From Gammaproteobacteria bacterium (GTDB lineage: Bacteria > Pseudomonadota > Gammaproteobacteria > UBA9214), in NCBI GenBank assembly GCA_029860045.1, contig JAOUBY010000011.1, positions 1-43,082 on the forward strand: a DNA stretch of 43,082 nucleotides, written 5' to 3'. Every line of letters begins with the position of its first letter. Within the stretch, counting starts at the first letter, position 1. The notes below the pieces were generated by a model, which saw only the letters and a list, made by a program, of their open reading frames with translations, searched no databases and was not told the DNA's origin. The position numbers and the translations under genes were made by a program. Below are positions 18,104-26,333 of the stretch, piece after piece.

Positions 18104-18567
18104 TGTGGGCAACCCGCTTCATACCCGCGGCAACAGCAGGCCTCCTGCTTGTCAGCGGCTGCGCAACAGTCACAACCGGTACCGGTCAGACGATCAAGGT
18201 AGTGACCGAGAAGGACGTCAACGGTGCGCGCTGCGAGCTGATCGACCAGAAGGGAGGCACATGGCTTGTTGAGTCCACACCCGGCGAGGTTAAGGTCAAC
18301 AAGGGCGATGGTCCCATGACTGTTGCGTGCAGCCGGGAAGGCTACCTGGACAGCAGCTCCCTGGTTGATGAATCTGTTACCGGAGCGACCTACGGCAACA
18401 TTCTCCTTGGTGGTGCAATTGGCGTGGCTGTTGACGCTGCCTCAGGTGCCGCACAACACTACCCCGATGTAATCACCGTATGGATGGAACCTGAGCAGTG
18501 GGAGTCACTGGAGGAGCGCATCGCCTGGCTAAAGGAAAAGCGTGCGACCCGGCAGGGTGACGAGTGA
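18103..18567 (+). CDS. Lipoprotein with PEGA-like segment (3 of 3)
   Basis: A 154-residue lipoprotein (VSGC lipobox near residue 20). The stretch GARCELIDQKGGTWLVESTP followed by GEVKVNKGDGPMTVACSREGY looks like a PEGA-type surface domain, and NILLGGAIGVAVDAASGA is a glycine-rich amphipathic segment. The ATG at 18103 shares its A with the preceding TGA. Conserved in proteobacteria by my recollection of the pattern; role unknown. Confidence 0.8.
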   Translation: MWATRFIPAATAGLLLVSGCATVTTGTGQTIKVVTEKDVNGARCELIDQKGGTWLVESTPGEVKVNKGDGPMTVACSREGYLDSSSLVDESVTGATYGNILLGGAIGVAVDAASGAAQHYPDVITVWMEPEQWESLEERIAWLKEKRATRQGDE

Positions 18568-18819
18568 TTTAGTAATTAACTGTTAATATTAGATAAAACA
18601 GCTAATTATCATGAAGGATAGATAATTATAGTATTATCTTATAAATAAGATATCTTATTGTTTATATTAAGATAAATCTCTGATACCGAAATATACCTCA
18701 GCAACCCTGCTGACGGTCACGTGCCAGGCTAAATCCAGGGTTTATTTCAGGAAGAATCCAGGTTTAGATGACTCTGTATATTTATATGTTTACCCCAGAT
18801 TCATCGCTATCCTGTTGAA
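18568..18819. other. AT-rich convergent intergenic region with palindromes
   Basis: No gene seen. Bases 18570-18680 are far AT-richer than the surroundings. They contain a perfect 16-bp palindrome, AATAAGATATCTTATT, at 18644-18659, and ATCTTAT/ATAAGAT copies at 18636-18642, 18645-18651 and 18652-18658, plus further GATAA/TTATC words. Because the flanking genes converge, this is not an ordinary promoter. Confidence 0.6.
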
Positions 18820-19737
18820 TTATTTGTTTTTCTCATCCTCTCCGTCGACCGGCATTTCGTAGGACGCCATGCTGGGGCGCTCCATATCATCATGCACCGT
18901 TGACTCACGGTCACCGCGGCGACTCAAGTGCTGCTCCAGGGCGTCGCTCCTCAGGGGAATGGATTCTTCGGCGTACATGACCTGGCGAATCAGGCGATCG
19001 CCGAATTCCAGCAACGCCAGGTCGTCGCTCAGGATCTTGTCCATGGTCTCGGGGTCAACATCGTAGGTCGTGTTGAAGCCTTCGCTCTTGACGAATTCCC
19101 GCAAGCGATCCACGTCATAACAGGCCATGAAGAAGAACTTCAGGCTGGTCTTTGACATGTTGCCAATCGCCGGACCGGCAGACTTCACCTTGAGAATCAG
19201 CTGACGCCAGGCACGCCCCTTTTCGTCGTATTCCTCCAGACCCTGCTCCTCGCGGTACTCATCAATAGTGAGCTTGCGGTCTTCAAAGTGGCCATGGCAA
19301 TGGTCTTCGGTTACCAGCGCATAGGAGGCGCGGTCAAAGTTTTCGTCCTGACGACGCGTTGATAACAGTCCTACCGGGTAATACCGGCAGGCGGTCGGCC
19401 GGTCCTCGTAGACACTGCAGCCTTCATCGGTAACAAACTGGCACTCGTTGGTGCCTTCCTTCGGCTTGTACTTGACGCCCCCGACACTGTTCCTGCCGAA
19501 CTCGAAGGGTTCGGTGTATTCCCTGAGAAATTCGGTTGAGGTAATACCCAGACGATTCTTGAGACGAATGATGTCATACGGAGTCAGCATGATATCAATG
19601 TTCTTGCAGCAGGCATTGAAGCAGTCGATATCCTTGTGGCATCGAAACTGAATAACGGCATCTCCCTGCATCTGATTGGGAATTACCGGGGTATCCGGAA
19701 TCGGGGAATCGTCAATTAGCTTTGTATCATCTGACAT
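18820..19737 (-). CDS. YkgJ-type cysteine-cluster protein
   Basis: A 305-residue cytoplasmic protein with the N-terminal cluster CHKDIDCFNACC at residues 33-44 and further cysteines in CQFVTDEGCSVYEDRPTACRYYP. This is the YkgJ/CxxCxxCC zinc- or iron-binding pattern. The C-terminal half is helical and acidic. ATG 19737 is preceded by GAGG; a longer frame to 19827 would begin inside a REPIN and is rejected. It lies downstream of aprA on the same strand but is separated by a strong terminator and the REPIN. A maturation role for the sulfur enzymes is possible but only inferred from position. Confidence 0.82.
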   Translation of the reverse strand: MSDDTKLIDDSPIPDTPVIPNQMQGDAVIQFRCHKDIDCFNACCKNIDIMLTPYDIIRLKNRLGITSTEFLREYTEPFEFGRNSVGGVKYKPKEGTNECQFVTDEGCSVYEDRPTACRYYPVGLLSTRRQDENFDRASYALVTEDHCHGHFEDRKLTIDEYREEQGLEEYDEKGRAWRQLILKVKSAGPAIGNMSKTSLKFFFMACYDVDRLREFVKSEGFNTTYDVDPETMDKILSDDLALLEFGDRLIRQVMYAEESIPLRSDALEQHLSRRGDRESTVHDDMERPSMASYEMPVDGEDEKNK

Positions 19738-19772
19738 CGTATTAACCTCAAAACAAACCAACTCAAACAGCC

Positions 19773-19839
19773 TGTAGGAGCGCTTTGCAAGCGCGAAGCA
19801 ATTGTCAAAAAATGATCGCGCTTGCAAAGCGCTCCTACA
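19773..19839. repeat. REPIN, variant arm sequence
   Basis: Two 24-bp arms (19773-19796 and 19816-19839) are perfect inverted repeats around 19 bases. Each arm has a GTAG head and the hairpin GCGCT-TTGCA-AGCGC. Compared with the REPINs at 30428 and 34300, one base pair of the hairpin is changed from C-G to T-A in both arms. Confidence 0.9.
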
Positions 19840-19873
19840 GATTATTTCGAATGTAATTATCGAATTTCAATAT

Positions 19874-19917
19874 TCCAGAAAAAGAAAAGTCCGGGCACCC
19901 TGAGGCACCCGGACTTT
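19874..19917 (-). terminator. Terminator of the sat-aprBA operon
   Basis: A 14-bp stem (19886-19899 with 19904-19917) just after the aprA stop. Read on the minus strand two positions become G-U pairs, so the stem is complete, whereas on the plus strand they are A-C mismatches. A T-rich run (TCTTTTTC) follows on the minus strand. This shows it acts on aprA transcription. Confidence 0.88.
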
Positions 19918-19940
19918 AATTTCAAACAACTGCTCGGGTG

Positions 19941-21926
19941 TTACTTGAACAGCTTGGACTTGTCGACCAGATCAACGTGTGCACGCTTGAAGCAGGTCCA
20001 CTTCTTGGTTTCTTTGTCATATACAGAGTTAACAAAGCACTTCCAGTTCTCCTCATCGACAAAGTTCTTGTCCATGCGGTAGTAGAAACCCGGGTAACGG
20101 GATTCCTGACGGAACTCGATGTGCTTCATGTGGGCTTCAGCTGTGATGATACGGTGGTAGTTTTCCCAGGCACGCAGCAACTCATGCAGGTCCTTGGCAC
20201 GCATCTTCTCGGCATCTTCCTTCAACATGTCGATCTTCTCACCGGCAACTTCCAGCATGTGGGAGTTGGTGGTGTAGTAGGTCGCAACACCGGCCACATA
20301 CTCGTCCATGATCTTCTGCAGGCGGAACTGCAGCATCTTCGGCGTAATGTAGTTCGGGTTGACGTCGATAGCAGTACTGTAGTCCTTGAACTCCATGTAG
20401 TTGCGGACCGGCTTGTAAATTTCAGCAACCAGGTCTTCAACAGAAGTATCCAGCTCAGGGCTGTAGTCCTTGTTGTCCAGGCAGAACTTGACCATGGCCT
20501 TGGCAGCAAGACGACCTTCGGCATGTGAACCGGAGGAGAACTTGTGACCGGATGCGCCCACGCCGTCACCGGCAGTCCACAGACCAGTCACAGTCGTCAT
20601 GGCACGGTAGCCCCAGTTCCAGCCCTTCGGCAGGTGCTCGGGAATACCTTCGCCAAGACCTTCGTCGGTCGGTGCGCCAACATCAGTAGGACCGGACACC
20701 CAGATGCCACAGCAACCGGAGTGTGACCCCAGCAGGTAGGGTTCGGTCGGCATCAGCTCGGAGTTCTTCTTCTCCGGTTCGATGTTCTCACCCACCCAGA
20801 TACCACACTGGCCAACACACATGTCGAGGAAGTCTTCCCAGGCTTCTGCCTCAAGGTGCTTCACTTCGCGCGGTGTCAGGGTTTCACGCAGATTGGCAAG
20901 GGCGGTAACGGTGTCCATCCAGATCGGACCACGACCTTCCTTCATCTCTTTCAGCATGAGGTGGTTACGCAGGCAGGAAGCCGGAACGGCAGCCTGGCCA
21001 TAAGGAGGATAGTCGTCCAGCATCTCCTTGTTGCGCTGCATGTAAATCTCGCCCGTGGCATTGGTAGCCTGGGACTTGAACAGCAGGAACCATGCGCCAA
21101 CCGGACCGTAACCGTCTTTGAAACGGGTCGGTACGAAACGATTTTCCATCAGCGTCATCTCCGCACCAGCCTCGGCTGCCATGGAGTAGGTAGAACCGGC
21201 ATTCCAGACCGGGTACCAGGCACGACCCGTGCCTTCACCAACAGAACGCGGACGGAAGATGTTCACACAACCGCCAGCAGCCAGCAGAATGGCCTTGGCC
21301 TTGTAGACGAATACCTTGTCTTCACGAACAGAGAAACCAACAGCACCGGCAACGCGGTTTGAATCGTTCTTGTCGTTAACCAGCTTGACGATGAAAACGC
21401 GCTCCTGGATGTTGTCGGTACCCAGCGCCTTTTTGGCCGCCTCGGCAACAATCCACTTGTAGGATTCACCGTTGATCATGATCTGCCACTTGCCTGAACG
21501 AACCGGCTTGCCGCCGTCCTTCAGAGGTGTCATACCCTTGGAACCGTCAAAGCGCTCACCGTTCTCGTCGGTCTTCCAGATTGGCAGACCCCATTCCTCG
21601 AACAGGTGCACAGACTCGTCCACGTGACGGCCAACATCGTAGGCCAGATCGTCACGGGTAATACCCATCAGGTCGTTGGAGACCATGCGGGTGTAATCGG
21701 CCGGATCCTGCTCGGTACCGATGTAGGTGTTAATAGCTGACAGACCCATGGCCACGGCACCGGAACGGTCCATGGCGGCCTTGTCTACCAGACGGATTTT
21801 AAGATCAGTGCCTTCTGCCCAGCGCATAACTTCGTAGGCGGCACCACAACATGCCATACCACCGCCGATGAGAAGAATATCAACTTCTTCTTCGACGACT
21901 TCAGGATTTCCAAATTCACCAGCCAT
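19941..21926 (-). CDS. aprA: Adenylylsulfate (APS) reductase alpha subunit
   Basis: Flavoprotein subunit of dissimilatory APS reductase, which interconverts APS with sulfite plus AMP in the cytoplasm. The 661 residues fit the family. The N-terminus has the FAD-binding block DILLIGGGMACCGAAYE, and RSGAVAMGLSAINTYIG, WTAGDGVGASGHKFSSGSHAEG and the C-terminal CFKRAHVDL are typical. It follows aprB by 40 bases. In sulfur oxidisers the enzyme runs towards APS and releases electrons. Whether this is an oxidative or reductive lineage needs a tree. Confidence 0.97.
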   Translation of the reverse strand: MAGEFGNPEVVEEEVDILLIGGGMACCGAAYEVMRWAEGTDLKIRLVDKAAMDRSGAVAMGLSAINTYIGTEQDPADYTRMVSNDLMGITRDDLAYDVGRHVDESVHLFEEWGLPIWKTDENGERFDGSKGMTPLKDGGKPVRSGKWQIMINGESYKWIVAEAAKKALGTDNIQERVFIVKLVNDKNDSNRVAGAVGFSVREDKVFVYKAKAILLAAGGCVNIFRPRSVGEGTGRAWYPVWNAGSTYSMAAEAGAEMTLMENRFVPTRFKDGYGPVGAWFLLFKSQATNATGEIYMQRNKEMLDDYPPYGQAAVPASCLRNHLMLKEMKEGRGPIWMDTVTALANLRETLTPREVKHLEAEAWEDFLDMCVGQCGIWVGENIEPEKKNSELMPTEPYLLGSHSGCCGIWVSGPTDVGAPTDEGLGEGIPEHLPKGWNWGYRAMTTVTGLWTAGDGVGASGHKFSSGSHAEGRLAAKAMVKFCLDNKDYSPELDTSVEDLVAEIYKPVRNYMEFKDYSTAIDVNPNYITPKMLQFRLQKIMDEYVAGVATYYTTNSHMLEVAGEKIDMLKEDAEKMRAKDLHELLRAWENYHRIITAEAHMKHIEFRQESRYPGFYYRMDKNFVDEENWKCFVNSVYDKETKKWTCFKRAHVDLVDKSKLFK

Positions 21927-21966
21927 TGTTAATTCCTCTTTCTAAATTCTTTGATGTCGTGTCGAA

Positions 21967-22434
21967 TCAGACTTTAATCAGTTCGCTGGGATCGCCTGAG
22001 CGATAACCGTTGCACTGAACAAAGAAGCCTGGCTCCTCGATCTTGGACATATCCGCTTCCGGCTTGCCACCATAAGGATCAATAGAACCTTCCGGGGTAG
22101 TACGAATCGGGAACTTGAAGCGCTTCAGGGTGCCGTTGCGGAACTTGATGGTCCACATAATAGAGTCGGTACCACGCAGCGGCTGCACGGAACCACCCAG
22201 CGGGACGATGTCGGCATAGTGACGGGCCTCAATGGCCTGCTGCGGACAAATCTTCACACAGGAATAGCATTCCCAGCACTGCTCCGGCTCCTGGTTGAAG
22301 GCGCGCATGGCGTGACCGGTTTCAGAGCCGTCCTTGTCCAGCTTCATCAGGTCGTGCGGGCAGATATACATGCAAGCAGTCTTGTCCTGACCCTTGCAGC
22401 CGTCGCACTTATCAGTACGTACAAATGTTGGCAT
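21967..22434 (-). CDS. aprB: Adenylylsulfate (APS) reductase beta subunit
   Basis: A 155-residue ferredoxin-like subunit with two [4Fe-4S] clusters: CDGCKGQDKTACMYICPHD near residue 10 and CWECYSCVKICPQQAIEARH near residue 53. The C-terminal tail (from about 95) wraps AprA in known structures. It lies between sat and aprA on the same strand. No aprM membrane-anchor gene and no qmoABC genes lie beside it, so the electron partner is not visible in this window. Confidence 0.97.
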   Translation of the reverse strand: MPTFVRTDKCDGCKGQDKTACMYICPHDLMKLDKDGSETGHAMRAFNQEPEQCWECYSCVKICPQQAIEARHYADIVPLGGSVQPLRGTDSIMWTIKFRNGTLKRFKFPIRTTPEGSIDPYGGKPEADMSKIEEPGFFVQCNGYRSGDPSELIKV

Positions 22435-22515
22435 GTTATTTCTCCATCTGTTTTTAATGATTACTGCAGTTTAGTACTCCGTCGCCCCTCTCGGTGGCGG
22501 CGGTCTCTAGAGCCG

Positions 22516-23733
22516 TTACTTGGCGGAATGTCCGCTCATCTTGATTTCGACCTTGTCCTCATCCTTTATGCTGCCGTAGTACTCGCGCAGGATGGTGAGT
22601 ACCTCCGGACGGGAGAACTTGTCGGATACGTCTTCACCTTCGGACAGCGCCTTGCGCAGCTTGGTACCGGACAGCAGGATGCGATCGGGTCCCTCGTGCG
22701 GGCAGGTCTTCATCGATGCCATGCCGTCGCACTTGTTGCACCAGAAGGTCCAGTCGATCTTGAGCGGCTGGGTCTCCAGCGCATCGGCCGGGATTTCATC
22801 GAAGATGGTATGTGCGTCGAACGGGCCGTAGTAATCACCAACACCGGCATGGTCGCGGCCAACGATCTGGTGGGAACAACCGTAGTTCTGGCGGAACACG
22901 GCGTGCAGCAGCGCTTCACGCGGACCGGCGTAACGCATATCCAGCGGGTAACCGGCCTGGATCACGGTATTGTTGGAGAAGTACTTCTCGATCAGGGTGC
23001 CAATGGCGTTACTGCGCACGTCGGCGGGGATATCGCCGGGCTTCAGCTTGCCAAGCAGGGAATGAATCAGCACGCCGTCCAGCGTCTCGATGGCGATCTT
23101 TGCCAGGTACTCGTGGGAGCGGTGCATCGGATTACGGGTCTGGAAGCAGGCAATGGTGTTCCAGCCGCGCTTTTCGAACTCGGCACGGGTCTGTGCCGGG
23201 GTCATGAACTGGTCGCCGTAGGTCTCCGGGAAGCCACCCTGCGACAGCACCTTGACCGGACCGGCCAGGTTCACATCGCCCTGCTCCATGACCATCTTCA
23301 CGCCCGGATGCTCACCATCGGTGGTCTTGTAGACCATCATGCACTCGTGCTTCTTGTCGATGCCGAACTTCTCGGTCACCGTCATGGTAGCGAGGATCTC
23401 ACCACTCTCGGAGTCGGCCAGCGCGATGTCGTCGCCCTCGCTGATGCCCTTGGCACTGACTTCGTCAGTCGACAGGGTGATCGGGATCGGCCAGAACAGG
23501 CCATTGGCCATCATCATGCCGTCACAGACGCCTTCCCAGTCGGCATGGGTCATGAAACCGTCCAGCGGGGTAAAACCGCCGATGCCCATCATAATGATGT
23601 CGCCGGCCTCGCGGGAAGATACGTTGATGCGGGTCAGGCCTTCCGCACGCGCCTTCTCGGCTGCCAGTGCGTCGCCCTCGAGCAGTAGCGGTTTCAACTC
23701 ACCACCGCCATGTGGCTTAACTAGTGTGGACAT
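22516..23733 (-). CDS. sat: Dissimilatory ATP sulfurylase
   Basis: Sulfate adenylyltransferase of the homo-oligomeric dissimilatory type, 405 residues, which in sulfur oxidisers makes ATP and sulfate from APS and pyrophosphate. Active-site motifs [11 protein letters not shown] and [16 protein letters not shown] are intact, as is a cysteine pair in [20 protein letters not shown] typical of zinc-binding homologues. It is the first gene of the sat-aprB-aprA operon, giving substrate-level phosphorylation coupled to sulfite oxidation. Confidence 0.97.
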   Translation of the reverse strand: MSTLVKPHGGGELKPLLLEGDALAAEKARAEGLTRINVSSREAGDIIMMGIGGFTPLDGFMTHADWEGVCDGMMMANGLFWPIPITLSTDEVSAKGISEGDDIALADSESGEILATMTVTEKFGIDKKHECMMVYKTTDGEHPGVKMVMEQGDVNLAGPVKVLSQGGFPETYGDQFMTPAQTRAEFEKRGWNTIACFQTRNPMHRSHEYLAKIAIETLDGVLIHSLLGKLKPGDIPADVRSNAIGTLIEKYFSNNTVIQAGYPLDMRYAGPREALLHAVFRQNYGCSHQIVGRDHAGVGDYYGPFDAHTIFDEIPADALETQPLKIDWTFWCNKCDGMASMKTCPHEGPDRILLSGTKLRKALSEGEDVSDKFSRPEVLTILREYYGSIKDEDKVEIKMSGHSAK

Positions 23734-24052
23734 GATGCTCCTTCAATGCCGCGGTCTTTATAGAAATTCTGTTGTGCCTGCACGTGTTTCTGTGGCCCGG
23801 GCTGGCTGCGCAACGCACGCAGTCCCGGCCATGGCAGGGGTGGCATAAGATACCCCTTTGGCTCTGAATTTCAAACCAGTAAAATCTTGCCGTTAATAAA
23901 CCCAGCTTATTTCTTGCCGGGCTCAACTTATCATTAGTAACATATTGTTATTATTAATATATTCTACGTGATGCTATATCGGTATCCGGTAATGTTTTCA
24001 TGCTATTTCCACACCTGGATAGGGGCATTTCAGGTGATTAGGCGTGGGGTTA
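23734..24052 (-). promoter_or_regulatory. Probable promoter region of the sat-aprBA operon
   Basis: No gene seen. Bases 23920-23980 are strongly AT-rich and the most likely site of the sat promoter, but I cannot choose one -35/-10 pair. A small inverted repeat (AGGGGT near 23837 with ACCCCT near 23853) could fold in the leader. The part nearest 24052 is the end of the tauE transcript. Confidence 0.4.
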
Positions 24053-24844
24053 TTACAACCCGCTCCCAAGCAGCATTTTCAACCCGACCATGAGCAGGAA
24101 CAGGGAAAACAAGCGCTGCAGAACCGGGCGCGGTAAATAGTGCGCCAGGCGTGCACCCAGCGGGGCCAGCGGCACACTGGACAGCACGATACCCGCCACG
24201 GCCGGCCAGTAGATAAAACCGGTGGCCCAGCCCCGCTGCACCATGATGGACAGGTCACCCACGGCGAAACCCGCCGCCCCGGCCAGTGCTATCGGCAGGC
24301 CACAGGCGGCCGAGGTACCCACCGCACGACGGATGTCGACACCATTCCACAACAGGAACGGCGTGGTCAGCGTACCGCCACCGATACCCAGCAAGGCCGA
24401 AACAGCCCCGATCGTGGTACCGGCACCCGTCATCCCTGCCGCGCCCGGCAAACCCCGGTGCGCAGCCGGTTTCACACCAAACCACAACTGCAGTGCCACC
24501 AGGATTTCGAATACACCGAAAAACAGGGCCAGTCCGGGGCTGCTGACCTGGCGCGCCAGCCACGCACCGCCCAGCCCGCCAACAACGATACCCGGCACCA
24601 GGGCGCGCACTGTCGTCCAGACCACACTGTCACGGCGATGATGCGCCAGCAATGAAGCAATGGCGGTCGGGACGATGGCTGCCAGCGAGGTACCGACCGC
24701 CGCGTGCATCAATTGCGCATCCGCCACGTGACCGGCAAACAGCAGTGCCAGCGCAGGCACAATCACCAGGCCACCACCGACGCCCAGCAGCCCGGCCATG
24801 AGCCCAGCGACGGCGCCGGTTATCAGATAGGCAAGCAGTTCCAT
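24053..24844 (-). CDS. TauE/SafE family anion exporter
   Basis: A 263-residue polytopic protein with about eight helices. The doubled glycine-rich motif (LMAGLLGVGGGLVIVPAL near residue 15 and AVSALLGIGGGTLTTPFLL near 148) is the TauE/SafE signature. Members export sulfite, sulfoacetate or related anions, or are uncharacterised. Its position 320 bases upstream of sat on the same strand suggests removal of excess sulfite made during sulfur oxidation; that is inference from context. Confidence 0.88.
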   Translation of the reverse strand: MELLAYLITGAVAGLMAGLLGVGGGLVIVPALALLFAGHVADAQLMHAAVGTSLAAIVPTAIASLLAHHRRDSVVWTTVRALVPGIVVGGLGGAWLARQVSSPGLALFFGVFEILVALQLWFGVKPAAHRGLPGAAGMTGAGTTIGAVSALLGIGGGTLTTPFLLWNGVDIRRAVGTSAACGLPIALAGAAGFAVGDLSIMVQRGWATGFIYWPAVAGIVLSSVPLAPLGARLAHYLPRPVLQRLFSLFLLMVGLKMLLGSGL

Positions 24845-24887
24845 GATGCGGAATTATCTCGCAGGTTACGCACTTCGTGTCTATTGA

Positions 24888-24911
24888 TGCAGGAGCGCTT
24901 ATCAAGCGCGA
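24888..24911 (+). repeat. Single degenerate REP
   Basis: Head GCAG in place of GTAG, then GGAGCGCT-TATCA-AGCGCGA. Same 24-base layout as a REPIN arm but unpaired. Lies between the aldehyde dehydrogenase stop and tauE. Confidence 0.7.
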
Positions 24912-24920
24912 TATTGATTT

Positions 24921-26282
24921 TTATTTAATCCAGATCGTCTTGGCATTCACGAATTCGTGAATGCCGTGGTGTGACAGCTCACGGCCATAGCCGGAATTCT
25001 TGACGCCGCCAAACGGCAGGCGCGGATCACTTTTCACCAGCCCGTTCACAAAGGCCGCACCGCACTGCAACTGCCGCGCAATCGCCTCGCCCTGGTCGAT
25101 GTCCTGCGTCCAGACGCTGCCACCCAGACCAAAATCGGAATCATTGGCAATACGGAGGGCATCTGCCGTGTCCTGTGCACGGATGACACTGGCAACCGGG
25201 CCAAACAGTTCTTCTTTATAAGAACGGATACCCGGACGAACCCGGTCAAGAATGGACGGTTGATAGTAAGCACCCGGACCATCCAGCGGTGCACAGCCAG
25301 TCACCGCGACCGCGCCCTGGTCGATGCTCTCGACAACCTGCTGATGCAGTTCGTCACGCAGGTCGTGACGCGCCATGGGCCCTATCTGGTTGGACTCGTC
25401 CAGCGGATCACCGACCGGCAGCGCCTCGACAGCCGCCTTGAAACGGGCAACAAAATCGTCGGCAATCTCCGGCACCACGATAAATCGCTTGGCGGCGATA
25501 CAGCTCTGCCCGGTGTTGAGAAAACGCGAGGCCACGGCAGTTTCCACGGCCGACCCGAGGTCAGCATCGGCCAGCACGATGAAGGGATCGGACCCGCCCA
25601 GCTCCAGTACCGACTTCTTGACTGCGGCACCGGCCGTGGCGGCCACCTGCCGGCCGGCCGGTTCGCTGCCGGTCAGTGTCACCGCGTGTACACGAGCATC
25701 CTCGATTACGCCGGCAACCTGTGAGGATGGAATCATCAGGGTGCGAAATACCCCGCCCGGGAAACCGGCCTCGGTAAAGACCTGTTCTATGGCGAGTGCG
25801 CACTGCGGCACGTTGGAGGCGTGCTTGAGCAGGCCGGTATTACCGGCCATCAGTGCCGGGGCGGCAAAGCGGAACACCTGCCAGAAAGGAAAATTCCACG
25901 GCATAATGGCCAGCACCGTGCCAAGCGGTTGATAGGCCACCAGGCTACGGCCGGCATCGGACGCAATTTCTTCATCGGCAAGAAAGACGGCGCCATGGTC
26001 GGCATAGTACTCGCAGCCCAGTGCGCTCTTTTCCACTTCGGCACGCGCCTCCCGGATGGGCTTGCCCATCTCCAGCGTCATCATGCGCGCAAATGCTTCG
26101 CTGTTGCTGCGTAACACGGCTGCCGCCTTGCGTATCAGCGCACTGCGTTGTTCGATCGGTGTTGCACGCCAGCCCGGTGCTGCCTGTGCAGTTTGCTGCA
26201 ATGCCGCTTCCAGCTGCTCCCTGCTGAAAGCCTCCACTACCTCGTGTGAACTGCCATCTGCCGGATTCACTGATGAAATCAC
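24921..26282 (-). CDS. NAD(P)-dependent aldehyde dehydrogenase, succinate-semialdehyde type
   Basis: A 453-residue aldehyde dehydrogenase. Motifs: MPWNFPFWQVFR (coenzyme region), LTGSEPAGRQVA, the glutamate-containing VLELGGSDPFIV and the catalytic cysteine in NTGQSCIAAKR; the C-terminal PFGGVKNSGYGRELS is also typical. The form of the GGSDPFIV block favours the succinate-semialdehyde (Sad/GabD-like) branch. GTG 26282 was chosen because AGGAGGGG lies just upstream; extending to 26342 would overlap the divergent slt gene. Substrate is not proven by sequence. Confidence 0.9.
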   Translation of the reverse strand: MISSVNPADGSSHEVVEAFSREQLEAALQQTAQAAPGWRATPIEQRSALIRKAAAVLRSNSEAFARMMTLEMGKPIREARAEVEKSALGCEYYADHGAVFLADEEIASDAGRSLVAYQPLGTVLAIMPWNFPFWQVFRFAAPALMAGNTGLLKHASNVPQCALAIEQVFTEAGFPGGVFRTLMIPSSQVAGVIEDARVHAVTLTGSEPAGRQVAATAGAAVKKSVLELGGSDPFIVLADADLGSAVETAVASRFLNTGQSCIAAKRFIVVPEIADDFVARFKAAVEALPVGDPLDESNQIGPMARHDLRDELHQQVVESIDQGAVAVTGCAPLDGPGAYYQPSILDRVRPGIRSYKEELFGPVASVIRAQDTADALRIANDSDFGLGGSVWTQDIDQGEAIARQLQCGAAFVNGLVKSDPRLPFGGVKNSGYGRELSHHGIHEFVNAKTIWIK

Positions 26283-26333
26283 TGCGGACCCCTCCTGTTT
26301 TTTGTTGCCGCATTTTCTGTAACTATAGCAACC

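Noticed and set aside
19738-19827. N-terminal extension of the YkgJ-type protein
   Set aside because: The extra 30 residues are encoded by REPIN sequence and leader; ATG 19737 has a proper ribosome site.
22219-23688. Plus-strand 489-residue open frame opposite sat and aprB
   Set aside because: It is antisense to well-conserved sat; GC-rich codon bias on the sat strand keeps the opposite frame open. No motif is seen in its translation.
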